64,000 nt of DNA from Neobacillus drentensis (GTDB lineage: Bacteria; Bacillota; Bacilli; Bacillales; Cytobacillaceae), in assembly GCF_021560175.1 (NCBI RefSeq), contig NZ_CP091110.1:3474501-3538500 (forward strand), written 5' to 3'. The position numbers were made by a program, and so were the translations under genes. Shown here one piece after another: positions 42,828 to 50,419 of the stretch; position 1 is the first letter of the stretch, and every line of letters starts with the position of its first letter. The notes below the pieces were generated by a model. The model searched no databases, was not told the DNA's origin, and was given only the letters and a program-made list of their open reading frames with translations.

Positions 42828-44408
42828 ATGAAACTTACCGATGTAATCGTAGAATGCTTAGAAAACGAAGGGGTTGAATACGTATTTGGAATCGTTGGCA
42901 CCGAGACACTTGATCTCGCAGATTCCTTATCCAAATCAACGAAAATTCAATATGTAAATGTCAGACACGAGCAAGGTGCGGCATTTATGGCCGATGTGTA
43001 TGGAAGGTTAGCGGCCAAGGCAGGCGTCTGTTTATCAACACTTGGTCCCGGAGCCGCCAACCTCGTGACAGGAATAGCCAGCGCCCAGCTCGACCATTCA
43101 CCACTAGTAGCATTAATTGGCCAAGCAGGTATCGAACGTCACCATCACGAATCACACCAATACATCGATACCATCAAGCTGTTAGAGCCAGTAACAAAAT
43201 GGACTACACAAATCCTAGATGGCCAAACCATTCCCACCGTTTTCCGAAAAGCTTTTAGATTAGCCTTAATGGAGAAACCAGGTTCCGTCGCCATCACCTT
43301 GCCAGAAAACTTTGCGGCCGAACAAATGAGAAAAACACCTTTGCCCGTTACGTCTTTACCAGAAATGATTCCTGATATGGAATCGGTCAATGAGGCCATT
43401 AATCTTATTCAAGCTTGTAAAAAACCCTTCATTCTTTTTGGAAACGGAGTCATCAGGCAGAAGGCCTCACAAGAGCTCGAGTCCTTCATCCACACCCTTC
43501 AATCCCCTGCCACACATAGCTTTATGGCAAAAGGGGCATTACCGAAAAACGACCCGCTCAATTTTTATACATTCGGGTTCAAAGAAAACGATGCTGTCCT
43601 CCCTGGCATTCAAGAAGCGGACCTGTTAATTGTCATTGGCTTCGATTTCGTCGAACAGCTGCCAAATGCCTGGAACAAAAACAAACAACCAGTTTTACAT
43701 ATTGATACCTTACCTGCGGAAGTGAACGAATATTATCCGGTTAAGGGCGAGCTGGTCGGAAATATAAAGAAAACTCTCCATACTTTAAACCAGGCAGCAC
43801 TGTCTGCAAAATCATGGAGTCCAACGGGCAGCCTCAAAGCAAACATAAAAACAAACTATCAAATAAATAAACAACTAGATGAAACACTAACGATCGAAAA
43901 TATTCTCAAGCTGATCGAAAAACATTCCACAGAGGACACAATACTAGTTTCTGATGTCGGAGCTCATAAAGTATCGATTGCCAAAACCTATCATCCTAAA
44001 GGCCCGAACCGGTTAATTGTCTCTAATGGTCTTGCCTCAATGGGGATTGCGATTCCAGGGTCCATCGGAGCTAAACTCGCACGACCAAACGATCATGTTA
44101 TTTGTATTACCGGTGACGGTGGTGCCCTCATGAATTTTGCGGAAATCGAAACCGCCAGGCGTTTGGGACTTTCCTTTATCATCATCGTGTTGGATGATTC
44201 AATGTTAAAGCTTGAAGTCAAGCAAATGAACAAGAAGTTTGGTGAAAGCTATGGGGTAACCTTTCAAAACCCTGATTTTGTCCAACTGGCCCAAAGTTTT
44301 GGAGTGAAGGGGATACGTCCAACTACCATCACCGAATTAGAAACGATACTAAAAGAACCACAAGAAGAGATTATACTTATCGACCTTGTCACACAAAATC
44401 CCAGTTAG
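42828..44408 (+). CDS. Thiamine-pyrophosphate-dependent acetolactate synthase-like enzyme
   Basis: A 526-residue protein of the ALS/pyruvate oxidase family with three domains: the N-terminal domain carries the catalytic Glu in VRHEQGAAFMADVYGR and STLGPGAANLVTG, a central domain spans residues ~190-330, and the C-terminal PP domain has GDGGALMNFAEIETA, where the usual NN end of the TPP motif is replaced by LDDS. It is shorter than AlsS (about 570), and no alsD is adjacent. The reaction could be acetolactate formation or a decarboxylase/carboligase of another 2-oxo acid. AGGAGG precedes ATG. Confidence 0.87.
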   Translation: MKLTDVIVECLENEGVEYVFGIVGTETLDLADSLSKSTKIQYVNVRHEQGAAFMADVYGRLAAKAGVCLSTLGPGAANLVTGIASAQLDHSPLVALIGQAGIERHHHESHQYIDTIKLLEPVTKWTTQILDGQTIPTVFRKAFRLALMEKPGSVAITLPENFAAEQMRKTPLPVTSLPEMIPDMESVNEAINLIQACKKPFILFGNGVIRQKASQELESFIHTLQSPATHSFMAKGALPKNDPLNFYTFGFKENDAVLPGIQEADLLIVIGFDFVEQLPNAWNKNKQPVLHIDTLPAEVNEYYPVKGELVGNIKKTLHTLNQAALSAKSWSPTGSLKANIKTNYQINKQLDETLTIENILKLIEKHSTEDTILVSDVGAHKVSIAKTYHPKGPNRLIVSNGLASMGIAIPGSIGAKLARPNDHVICITGDGGALMNFAEIETARRLGLSFIIIVLDDSMLKLEVKQMNKKFGESYGVTFQNPDFVQLAQSFGVKGIRPTTITELETILKEPQEEIILIDLVTQNPS

Positions 44409-44430
44409 CTTGGAATATACCAAAAGAGAA

Positions 44431-44477
44431 AAAGGCATTGTTCTAAACCACTAAAGGTTTGGGGCATTGCCTTTTTT
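44431..44477 (+). terminator. Terminator after the ALS-like gene
   Basis: AAGGCA/TGCCTT outer stem and AAACC/GGTTT inner stem with U6. Confidence 0.88.
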
Positions 44478-44610
44478 GCATTGTTATACAACAAATTTAT
44501 CTGTACTATATCAACCCGAGTTTAAAATTGTAACTGATGTTTACAAATTCAAACTTACCTTGAAAAGATCGCTATTAAAAGCGATTTCAATTTTTGAAAT
44601 AAAAATTCTG

Positions 44611-44639
44611 TTGTAACTAATTTTGCATCCTGTTACAAT
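44611..44639 (+). promoter_or_regulatory. Sigma-A-type promoter of the oxidoreductase operon
   Basis: TTGTAA (44611-44616), a 17-bp spacer and TACAAT (44634-44639), about 70 bp before the first gene. Confidence 0.65.
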
Positions 44640-44711
44640 AACATCATAGAATTTATAGAAAATTTATAAAATTCTAATTGTTATCTGTCGATCAGATTGG
44701 AGGAGTGCTTG

Positions 44712-45722
44712 TTGTCAAAATTACCAAAAGTGAATGAATTAGGTTTCTTTGAAATCCGTCTCGAATCGATTGGCGGTTTAGGAGCCAACCTGGCCGGAAA
44801 GATGCTTTCCGAGGATGGGGTTGTTGGAAACGGACTCAATGGAGTCGGCTTTTCATCCTATGGATCCGAGAAAAAAGGATCGCCCGTAAAAGCACATATA
44901 CGTTTTTGTGATCCAGAAACTAATATACGCGATACCACACCAATAGAACGTCCACATGTTGTCGGCATTTTCCATGATGCCCTTTTCAAAACAATCAATT
45001 GTACAAGTGGGATCTACCCCGATAGCACCATCTTAGTAAACTCACAAAAAACTCCTGATGAACTCAAACTTGCTATGAAAATTCCTGGCGGAACCATCGC
45101 TATCGTAGATGCAACAGGGATAGCCCTCGAAGAACAAACCAAAGCCAATACCGCCATGCTTGGGGCACTTTATCGAATTTTAGATTTTTTAGACCCCGAG
45201 TCCATGAGGCAGACGATTCGCCGCACATTCGAAAAGAAATATCCACATCTAGTCGAGCCCAACATCCGTACCTTCAATCGCGGTTTTCATGAGGTCAAAT
45301 TCCAAAGCTACTTAGTAGATGAACAGACACCGATTCTTCCATTTAAACGGGCAGAACCGCTCCTCGGGTATAAAACTCAGACGATCGGCGGGACCATCAT
45401 AAATCCAGGAAACAGTATTTTAAAGGACTTAAGCATTTCTCGTGCCGGAATGCTGCCGCATTTTCATGATGATAAATGTATTAATTGTGCCGCCTGCGAT
45501 ACCGCCTGCCCAGACTTTTGCTTTGTTTGGGAAGAAAAAGCGGATAAACGCGGCCGCCCGCAAATGTTCCTGCAAGGGATTGACTATCAATATTGTAAAG
45601 GCTGTTTAAAATGTGTTCATGCATGTCCTGTTGATGCCTTAACGAGTGAGCGGGAATACAACGACGGCTATGCCGATCAAAACCGTGTACCTCATTTGTT
45701 TGATTTAGCGATTCGAAACTAA
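44712..45722 (+). CDS. 2-oxoacid:ferredoxin oxidoreductase, fused gamma and delta subunits
   Basis: The 336-residue protein has a gamma-subunit domain (residues ~1-185; LESIGGLGANLAGKMLSEDG, SSYGSEKKGSPVKAHIRF) and a C-terminal ferredoxin-type delta domain (~260-336) with two 4Fe-4S motifs, CINCAACDTACPDFC and CKGCLKCVHACPVDA. With the downstream alpha-beta protein it forms a CoA- and TPP-dependent oxidoreductase that passes electrons to ferredoxin. TTG at 44712 follows GGAGG by eight bases. Substrate (pyruvate or branched 2-oxo acid) is undecided. Confidence 0.92.
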   Translation: MSKLPKVNELGFFEIRLESIGGLGANLAGKMLSEDGVVGNGLNGVGFSSYGSEKKGSPVKAHIRFCDPETNIRDTTPIERPHVVGIFHDALFKTINCTSGIYPDSTILVNSQKTPDELKLAMKIPGGTIAIVDATGIALEEQTKANTAMLGALYRILDFLDPESMRQTIRRTFEKKYPHLVEPNIRTFNRGFHEVKFQSYLVDEQTPILPFKRAEPLLGYKTQTIGGTIINPGNSILKDLSISRAGMLPHFHDDKCINCAACDTACPDFCFVWEEKADKRGRPQMFLQGIDYQYCKGCLKCVHACPVDALTSEREYNDGYADQNRVPHLFDLAIRN

Positions 45723-45740
45723 GGAAAGGGCGGGGAATTT

Positions 45741-48053
45741 ATGTCTATCGAAATAAACCAAGAAAATATAACTGTTTCAAAAGGAACCATTGAACAGAGT
45801 ATTGTGTTTGAATCTGGTAATGAAATGGCTGCCTATGCAGCCCATCAAATTAATTATCATGTAATGGGCTATTATCCAATCTCCCCTTCGACCGAGGTCG
45901 CACAGTTCCTTGATGGAATGAAAGCAAAAGGTAAACATGATATCGTGTTAATTCCCGCTGACGGGGAGCACGGTTCAGCCGGTATTTGTTATGGTGCGGC
46001 CACTGGCGGTGGACGAGTCTTTAATGCGACGAGTGCCAACGGCTTTTTATATATGTTAGAACAGCTCCCAGTTCAATCCGGTACCCGCTTTCCAATGGTA
46101 TTGAATTTGGTGAACCGCTCTGTATCAGGACCTCTAAATATTCACGGTGATCATTCCGACCTCTATTTTGCGTTAAACACCGGCTGGCCGATCTTAATGG
46201 CCCGTGATCCGCAAATCGTTTATGATATGAACATTATCGCTATTAAACTAGCAGAAGATCCTGAAGTTCGCCTGCCGGTCATCGTCTCGTTTGACGGTTA
46301 TTTCACCTCCCACCAGAAGCGACGGGTTCAGGTTATGAAGCATCGTGCTGATGTGCAAAAATTTATTGGCGAACCTCCAAGGAACTTCCCTCATGCTTTG
46401 GACCGGGATAATCCTGTGACAATTGGACCATATATGAATGAACCTGATTATATTAATAACTGTTACCAGCAATCTGAGGCGATGTATAAAGCTGAGCATG
46501 TGTTCGAAAGAATTTCTCATGAATATGCGGAGTTAACAGGCCGGGAATATCCAATTCTTGATTTGTATCGGATGGATGATGCCGAGGTTGCCGTATTCAT
46601 GCTGAATTCTGCTGCTGAGGTATGTAAAGATGTGGCCGACAAGCTTCGTGCACAAGGAATCAAAGCCGGAGTTATCTCTCCTAATATGATCCGTCCCTTC
46701 CCGCAGCAAAAATTAGCGGAAGCATTGAAAAATGTAAAAGCGGTTACAGTTGGCGACCGGGCGGACTCCTATGGTGCTCATGGCGGTAATATGGCCCTTG
46801 AGGTTAGAGCAGCACTGCAAACCGTTGGAAATTCTCATACAAAGGTGGTAAACCGGGTCTACGGATTGGGTGGTAAAGATTTCTATGCTGACGAAGCAGA
46901 GTTGTTTTTCCAATTGGCTCAGGAAGCGGCAGATAAAGGGTTCGTTGAAAAACCGTTCGACTACTTTGGCCATAATCCTGGTAGAGCCGAATTTACGCCA
47001 AAACGCGTCTTAAATCCAATGAAAAAAGAGGATTTGAATACGGGATTAATCACCGTCACCCCTGATGAGAAAACCGGAGAATTAAAGGTGAAAATCCCGC
47101 CATTACGAAGCTTAACAAAAAAGCCAAAACGACTTGCCTCCGGCCACGGCGCGTGCCCTGGATGCGGTATATTCTCAGGCTTAGAGTTATTTTTTAAAGG
47201 AATCGAAGGAGATATTGTCGCCTTATTCCATACAGGCTGTGCAATGGTCGTCACAACCGGTTTCCCTTACAGTTCCCATAAAGCAACCTACATCCATAAT
47301 CTCTTCCAAAATGGGTCGGCGACATTATCCGGTCTTGTCGAAATGTTCCATGAACGGAAACGCCGTGGTGAATTAGATGAACTTGGACTATCCGATGATT
47401 TTACCTTTGTGATGGTGACGGGTGACGGCGGAATGGATATCGGAATGGGTCCGGCGATTGGTACGGCACTCCGGAACCATAAAATGATTATCCTTGAGTA
47501 TGATAATGAAGGCTACATGAATACAGGGAGCCAGCTCTCTTATTCGACGCCGATGGGACATATGACTAGTACCTCAAGTGTCGGAGCCTTCCAAAAAGGA
47601 AAACCGTTTCATCACAAGGATACCGCGCAAATTATGGCGGCAACCCACATCCCTTATGTCTTTACAGGAACGGAAGCTTTTGACCGGGATCTTTTGAAAA
47701 AGGCGGCTAAAGCCCAATGGTATGCTCAAAATGAAGGCTTGGTTTACGGAAAAATTCTGATTACCTGTCCGTTGAACTGGAAGTCGAAGGATGAATTGGG
47801 CCAGTCGATTGTTGAGGCGGCTGTAAATTCCTGTTTCTTCCCACTTTACGAGGTCGAACGGGGCATTACCACCATCACTTATGACCCTGAGTCTAAAAAC
47901 AAGCGATTACCTACTACGGATTGGTTGAAAATGATGGGAAAAACGAAGCATTTGTTAAAAGAAGACAGCCAAGAACTATTGAAAATGTTTGATGAGGAAG
48001 TGGAACGCCGCTGGATGAGGCTGAAGGCGAAGCATGAAAGTCCATATTTATAA
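45741..48053 (+). CDS. 2-oxoacid:ferredoxin oxidoreductase, fused alpha and beta subunits
   Basis: A 770-residue protein. The alpha part (residues ~20-420) shows GYYPISPSTEVAQFLDGM, GEHGSAGICYGAATGGGRVF and the domain II pattern VGDRADSYGAHGGNMALEVR. The beta part (~465-770) shows the Cys-containing GHGACPGCG and the TPP motif GDGGMDIGMG, then EYDNEGYMNTGSQLS. Pyruvate:ferredoxin oxidoreductases of clostridia fuse all four domains; here they are two and two. AAAGGGCGGGG precedes ATG, and the pair is an operon with an 18-bp gap. In a Bacillaceae this suggests low-oxygen metabolism. Confidence 0.92.
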   Translation: MSIEINQENITVSKGTIEQSIVFESGNEMAAYAAHQINYHVMGYYPISPSTEVAQFLDGMKAKGKHDIVLIPADGEHGSAGICYGAATGGGRVFNATSANGFLYMLEQLPVQSGTRFPMVLNLVNRSVSGPLNIHGDHSDLYFALNTGWPILMARDPQIVYDMNIIAIKLAEDPEVRLPVIVSFDGYFTSHQKRRVQVMKHRADVQKFIGEPPRNFPHALDRDNPVTIGPYMNEPDYINNCYQQSEAMYKAEHVFERISHEYAELTGREYPILDLYRMDDAEVAVFMLNSAAEVCKDVADKLRAQGIKAGVISPNMIRPFPQQKLAEALKNVKAVTVGDRADSYGAHGGNMALEVRAALQTVGNSHTKVVNRVYGLGGKDFYADEAELFFQLAQEAADKGFVEKPFDYFGHNPGRAEFTPKRVLNPMKKEDLNTGLITVTPDEKTGELKVKIPPLRSLTKKPKRLASGHGACPGCGIFSGLELFFKGIEGDIVALFHTGCAMVVTTGFPYSSHKATYIHNLFQNGSATLSGLVEMFHERKRRGELDELGLSDDFTFVMVTGDGGMDIGMGPAIGTALRNHKMIILEYDNEGYMNTGSQLSYSTPMGHMTSTSSVGAFQKGKPFHHKDTAQIMAATHIPYVFTGTEAFDRDLLKKAAKAQWYAQNEGLVYGKILITCPLNWKSKDELGQSIVEAAVNSCFFPLYEVERGITTITYDPESKNKRLPTTDWLKMMGKTKHLLKEDSQELLKMFDEEVERRWMRLKAKHESPYL

Positions 48054-48075
48054 AATCGGGATTTTCGGAAAATTT

Positions 48076-48243
48076 TTTTCGCTGATATAGTTTTAAAAAA
48101 GTGCCGATAAATTGCTTAAAAGCGCTGATAAACGCTTTAAAAGCGCCGATAAACGTTTTAATAGTGACGATAAATACTTCAAATGCGCCGATACACGTTG
48201 TAAAAGCGACGATAAATACTTCAAATGCGCCGATATAATATAG
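48076..48243. repeat. Tandem repeat, eight units of exactly 21 bp
   Basis: Units start every 21 bp from 48076; clear copies run from 48097, with consensus AAAAGCGCCGATAAACGTTT plus one T. The first unit is degenerate, and units 4-5 and 6-7 form a 42-bp higher-order repeat. The 21-bp period is a multiple of three: the plus frame would read Lys-Ser-Ala-Asp-Lys-Arg-Phe repeats but has no start, and the minus strand gives a hydrophobic IGAFEVF-type repeat without a convincing ribosome binding site. It lies just behind the oxidoreductase operon. Confidence 0.9.
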
Positions 48244-48249
48244 AATTTT

Positions 48250-48290
48250 AAAAAATCCCGCTGTGAGCACTCTCACAACGGGACTTTTTT
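48250..48290. terminator. Bidirectional terminator
   Basis: CCCG-TGTGAG / CTCACA-CGGG stem with U6 on the plus strand and U5 on the minus strand, serving the oxidoreductase operon and the PRPP synthetase-like gene. Confidence 0.88.
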
Positions 48291-49239
48291 ATTCAAACAA
48301 CGGACTGACTGCTTTTTCATTATGAATACGTTCAATTGCATCCACCATTAATGGAGCAACCGATAAAGTGGTAATTTTATCAATCCGCTTCTCTTTAGGC
48401 ATTTCAATCGTATTGGTAACGACTAATTCTTTAATTGGAGACGACTCAATGCGGCTAATCGCTTCAGCTGAAAAGACAGGATGGGTGCAGCATGCATAAA
48501 TCGATTTTGCTCCCCGCTCCGCTAAAGCATTGGCAGCCAAAGTAATTGTTCCCGCTGTATTGATTAAGTCATCCACAATAATAGCATTTTTGCCCTCGAT
48601 ATTTCCGATCACGTGCATGATTTCAGATACACCACATTCTGACTGTCTACGATCAATTAAGGCAATTGGGGCATTTAATATACTCGCTAATTTTCTCGCT
48701 CTAATAACCGCACCATTATGCGGAGCAACGACAACAACATCTTCTAGTCCTTTTTTCTCAAAATAATTTCCGAGGATTGGATTAGCGATCAGGTGATCGA
48801 CCGGTATGTCAAAAAAGCCTTGTAATTGCGGCGCATGAAAGTCCATTGTAAGGACCCTTGAGGCACCCGTTGTTTCTAAGAGTCTTGCCACTAACTTTGC
48901 TGTAATCGGCTCACGTGGTTTAGCGGTCCGGTCTTGTCGAGCATACCCATAGTAAGGGATAACAACGTTGATCATTTTTGCTGAAGCTCGTTTCAAGGCA
49001 TCTACCATCACCAAGAGCTCCATAATATTGTCATTGATTGGCTGAGAAGTTGATTGAATCAAAAATACATCACTGCCCCGCACACTTTCTTCAATATTTA
49101 TTTGTATCTCACCATCGCTAAATTGTTTGACAGAACTCTTTCCTAATTCACAGCCCAAAAGTTTAGCCATTTCTTCAGCAAGTTCACGATTCGAATTTAA
49201 TGCAAACATCTTAAAACTTTTCTTCAGTTGATATGTCAC
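48289..49239 (-). CDS. PRPP synthetase (ribose-phosphate pyrophosphokinase) paralogue with altered active site
   Basis: A 316-residue protein that aligns with B. subtilis Prs over its length. The ATP-binding half is preserved ([27 protein letters not shown] at 97-107, the His of [13 protein letters not shown] at 135). In the catalytic half, however, the usual DKRR of the flexible loop reads DRRQ (196-199), so the catalytic Lys is Arg and a catalytic Arg is Gln. The PRPP loop DDIIDTAGT reads DDLINTAGT (223-231), and SPDxGG reads APHNG (172-176). It is probably not the housekeeping prs, which normally follows glmU/gcaD. GTG start with GGGGGA upstream. It may be a weak enzyme or a regulatory subunit (inference). 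Confidence 0.92.
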   Translation of the reverse strand: MTYQLKKSFKMFALNSNRELAEEMAKLLGCELGKSSVKQFSDGEIQINIEESVRGSDVFLIQSTSQPINDNIMELLVMVDALKRASAKMINVVIPYYGYARQDRTAKPREPITAKLVARLLETTGASRVLTMDFHAPQLQGFFDIPVDHLIANPILGNYFEKKGLEDVVVVAPHNGAVIRARKLASILNAPIALIDRRQSECGVSEIMHVIGNIEGKNAIIVDDLINTAGTITLAANALAERGAKSIYACCTHPVFSAEAISRIESSPIKELVVTNTIEMPKEKRIDKITTLSVAPLMVDAIERIHNEKAVSPLFE

Positions 49240-49405
49240 CTTTGATCCCCCATGATATATTATTGATTCATTATTAGCGCTTGTCCATTATCTTATTCTA
49301 CATGAAGAGAGGACTTCAGGGTAGGATTTGTACTTAAAAAATTACAAAAAGAAACACAGACCCTCTGCAATTCTAAACTCATTAAAGGTAAAAGTAGACC
49401 AATCC

Positions 49406-50242
49406 TCAAGGAATCCAGCCTGCGATCTGTGCAATCGTTATAACAATTTCAATCAAAATGAGAATGACGACAATCCATTCGACGAATAAACCACGGATGG
49501 AATGGCTAATCGTGGAGAAACCATCAATGATGTTATACAAAATTTCCGTTTTACTTTTCAATATTTTATGACGATCATTAAGTTCAAAAAAGTCAATCAT
49601 TTTGTCATAGAATTCGCTGGCATTACTGCTAGCCCAAGTAATATCAGGCTTATCTAAAATCATGATATAAGCAAGCGTGTTATAGTCATGACGGAGAATC
49701 TTCGCTGTGGTTCTTGCTAGTTCTTTATTTCCTATCCTTAGCTTACCCTTTTCGAGACGGTCAATCATCGTTTCGAGCCTGTCATGGATGACTCCTAATT
49801 GTTCCTCTGTTTTCTCTAATGCAACCGATTTTGCGAGGACTGTAGAAATTAATTCGGGGTAAAAGGGCTCAAATTCAGGGACCACTACATATTCATCAGT
49901 CAATTCAAGGGCTTCCGTTTCACTTATGTGGAGGCTGTAATCGTCTGAATACCTCCCAATGTTTTTTAAATCCATTTCAGGCTCAAAGGATTGGAGGTAT
50001 TTTAGCAGAACGTTAATCTCTTCATCATTCGAGTGATTAATAAAGACAACACTTCCAAACGAAAATAGTAAGACACTTTTCGAATTGTCCACTTCTTTAC
50101 CAAGAATGGATTGAAGGATGTTTCCTCTCAGTACTAAAGGTTCCTCCCAAGTGAATTTTTTCGGAATTCCGCATTGTAAAGCGATTTTATTTAGATCAAT
50201 TTCATTGGTGATGGCTATGGCTTTAAAGGAAAAATCCAACAT
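49406..50242 (-). CDS. DUF155/RMD1-family membrane protein
   Basis: A 278-residue protein with a C-terminal membrane helix (FVEWIVVILILIEIVITIAQIAGWI) and the RMD1/YagE pattern: SVLLFSFGSVVFINHSNDEEI near residue 60 and the helical ILRHDYNTLAYIMILDKPDITW region near residue 190. Eukaryotic RMND1 belongs to the same family and supports mitochondrial translation; the bacterial role is unknown. AAAGAG is eight bases before ATG at 50242. No terminator was recognised. Confidence 0.88.
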   Translation of the reverse strand: MLDFSFKAIAITNEIDLNKIALQCGIPKKFTWEEPLVLRGNILQSILGKEVDNSKSVLLFSFGSVVFINHSNDEEINVLLKYLQSFEPEMDLKNIGRYSDDYSLHISETEALELTDEYVVVPEFEPFYPELISTVLAKSVALEKTEEQLGVIHDRLETMIDRLEKGKLRIGNKELARTTAKILRHDYNTLAYIMILDKPDITWASSNASEFYDKMIDFFELNDRHKILKSKTEILYNIIDGFSTISHSIRGLFVEWIVVILILIEIVITIAQIAGWIP

Positions 50243-50370
50243 TTTTATCACTCTTTCACAGATTGGTCACCCTTTAATTTAATTCTATTTTTGAAAACAA
50301 ATCAATACAGTTAGCTAATTTGAATGAATTTGTTATTGTAGTAATACCCTAATTTTATAATTTGGGACAC

Positions 50371-50410
50371 AAAAAACCCAAGGTAGCTGAAAAAGCTGCT
50401 CCCTTGGGTT
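50371..50410 (-). terminator. Terminator after the pectin enzyme gene
   Basis: AACCCAAGG/CCTTGGGTT outer stem with an inner AGCAGC/GCT-GCT stem and U6 on the minus strand. Confidence 0.92.
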
Positions 50411-50419
50411 CAACCAATT

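Noticed and set aside
47914..48276. A 120-residue minus-strand frame with hydrophobic heptads (IGAFEVF-like)
   Set aside because: It is the translation of the 21-bp tandem array plus antisense of the oxidoreductase gene, with no ribosome binding site; treated as a repeat, not a gene.
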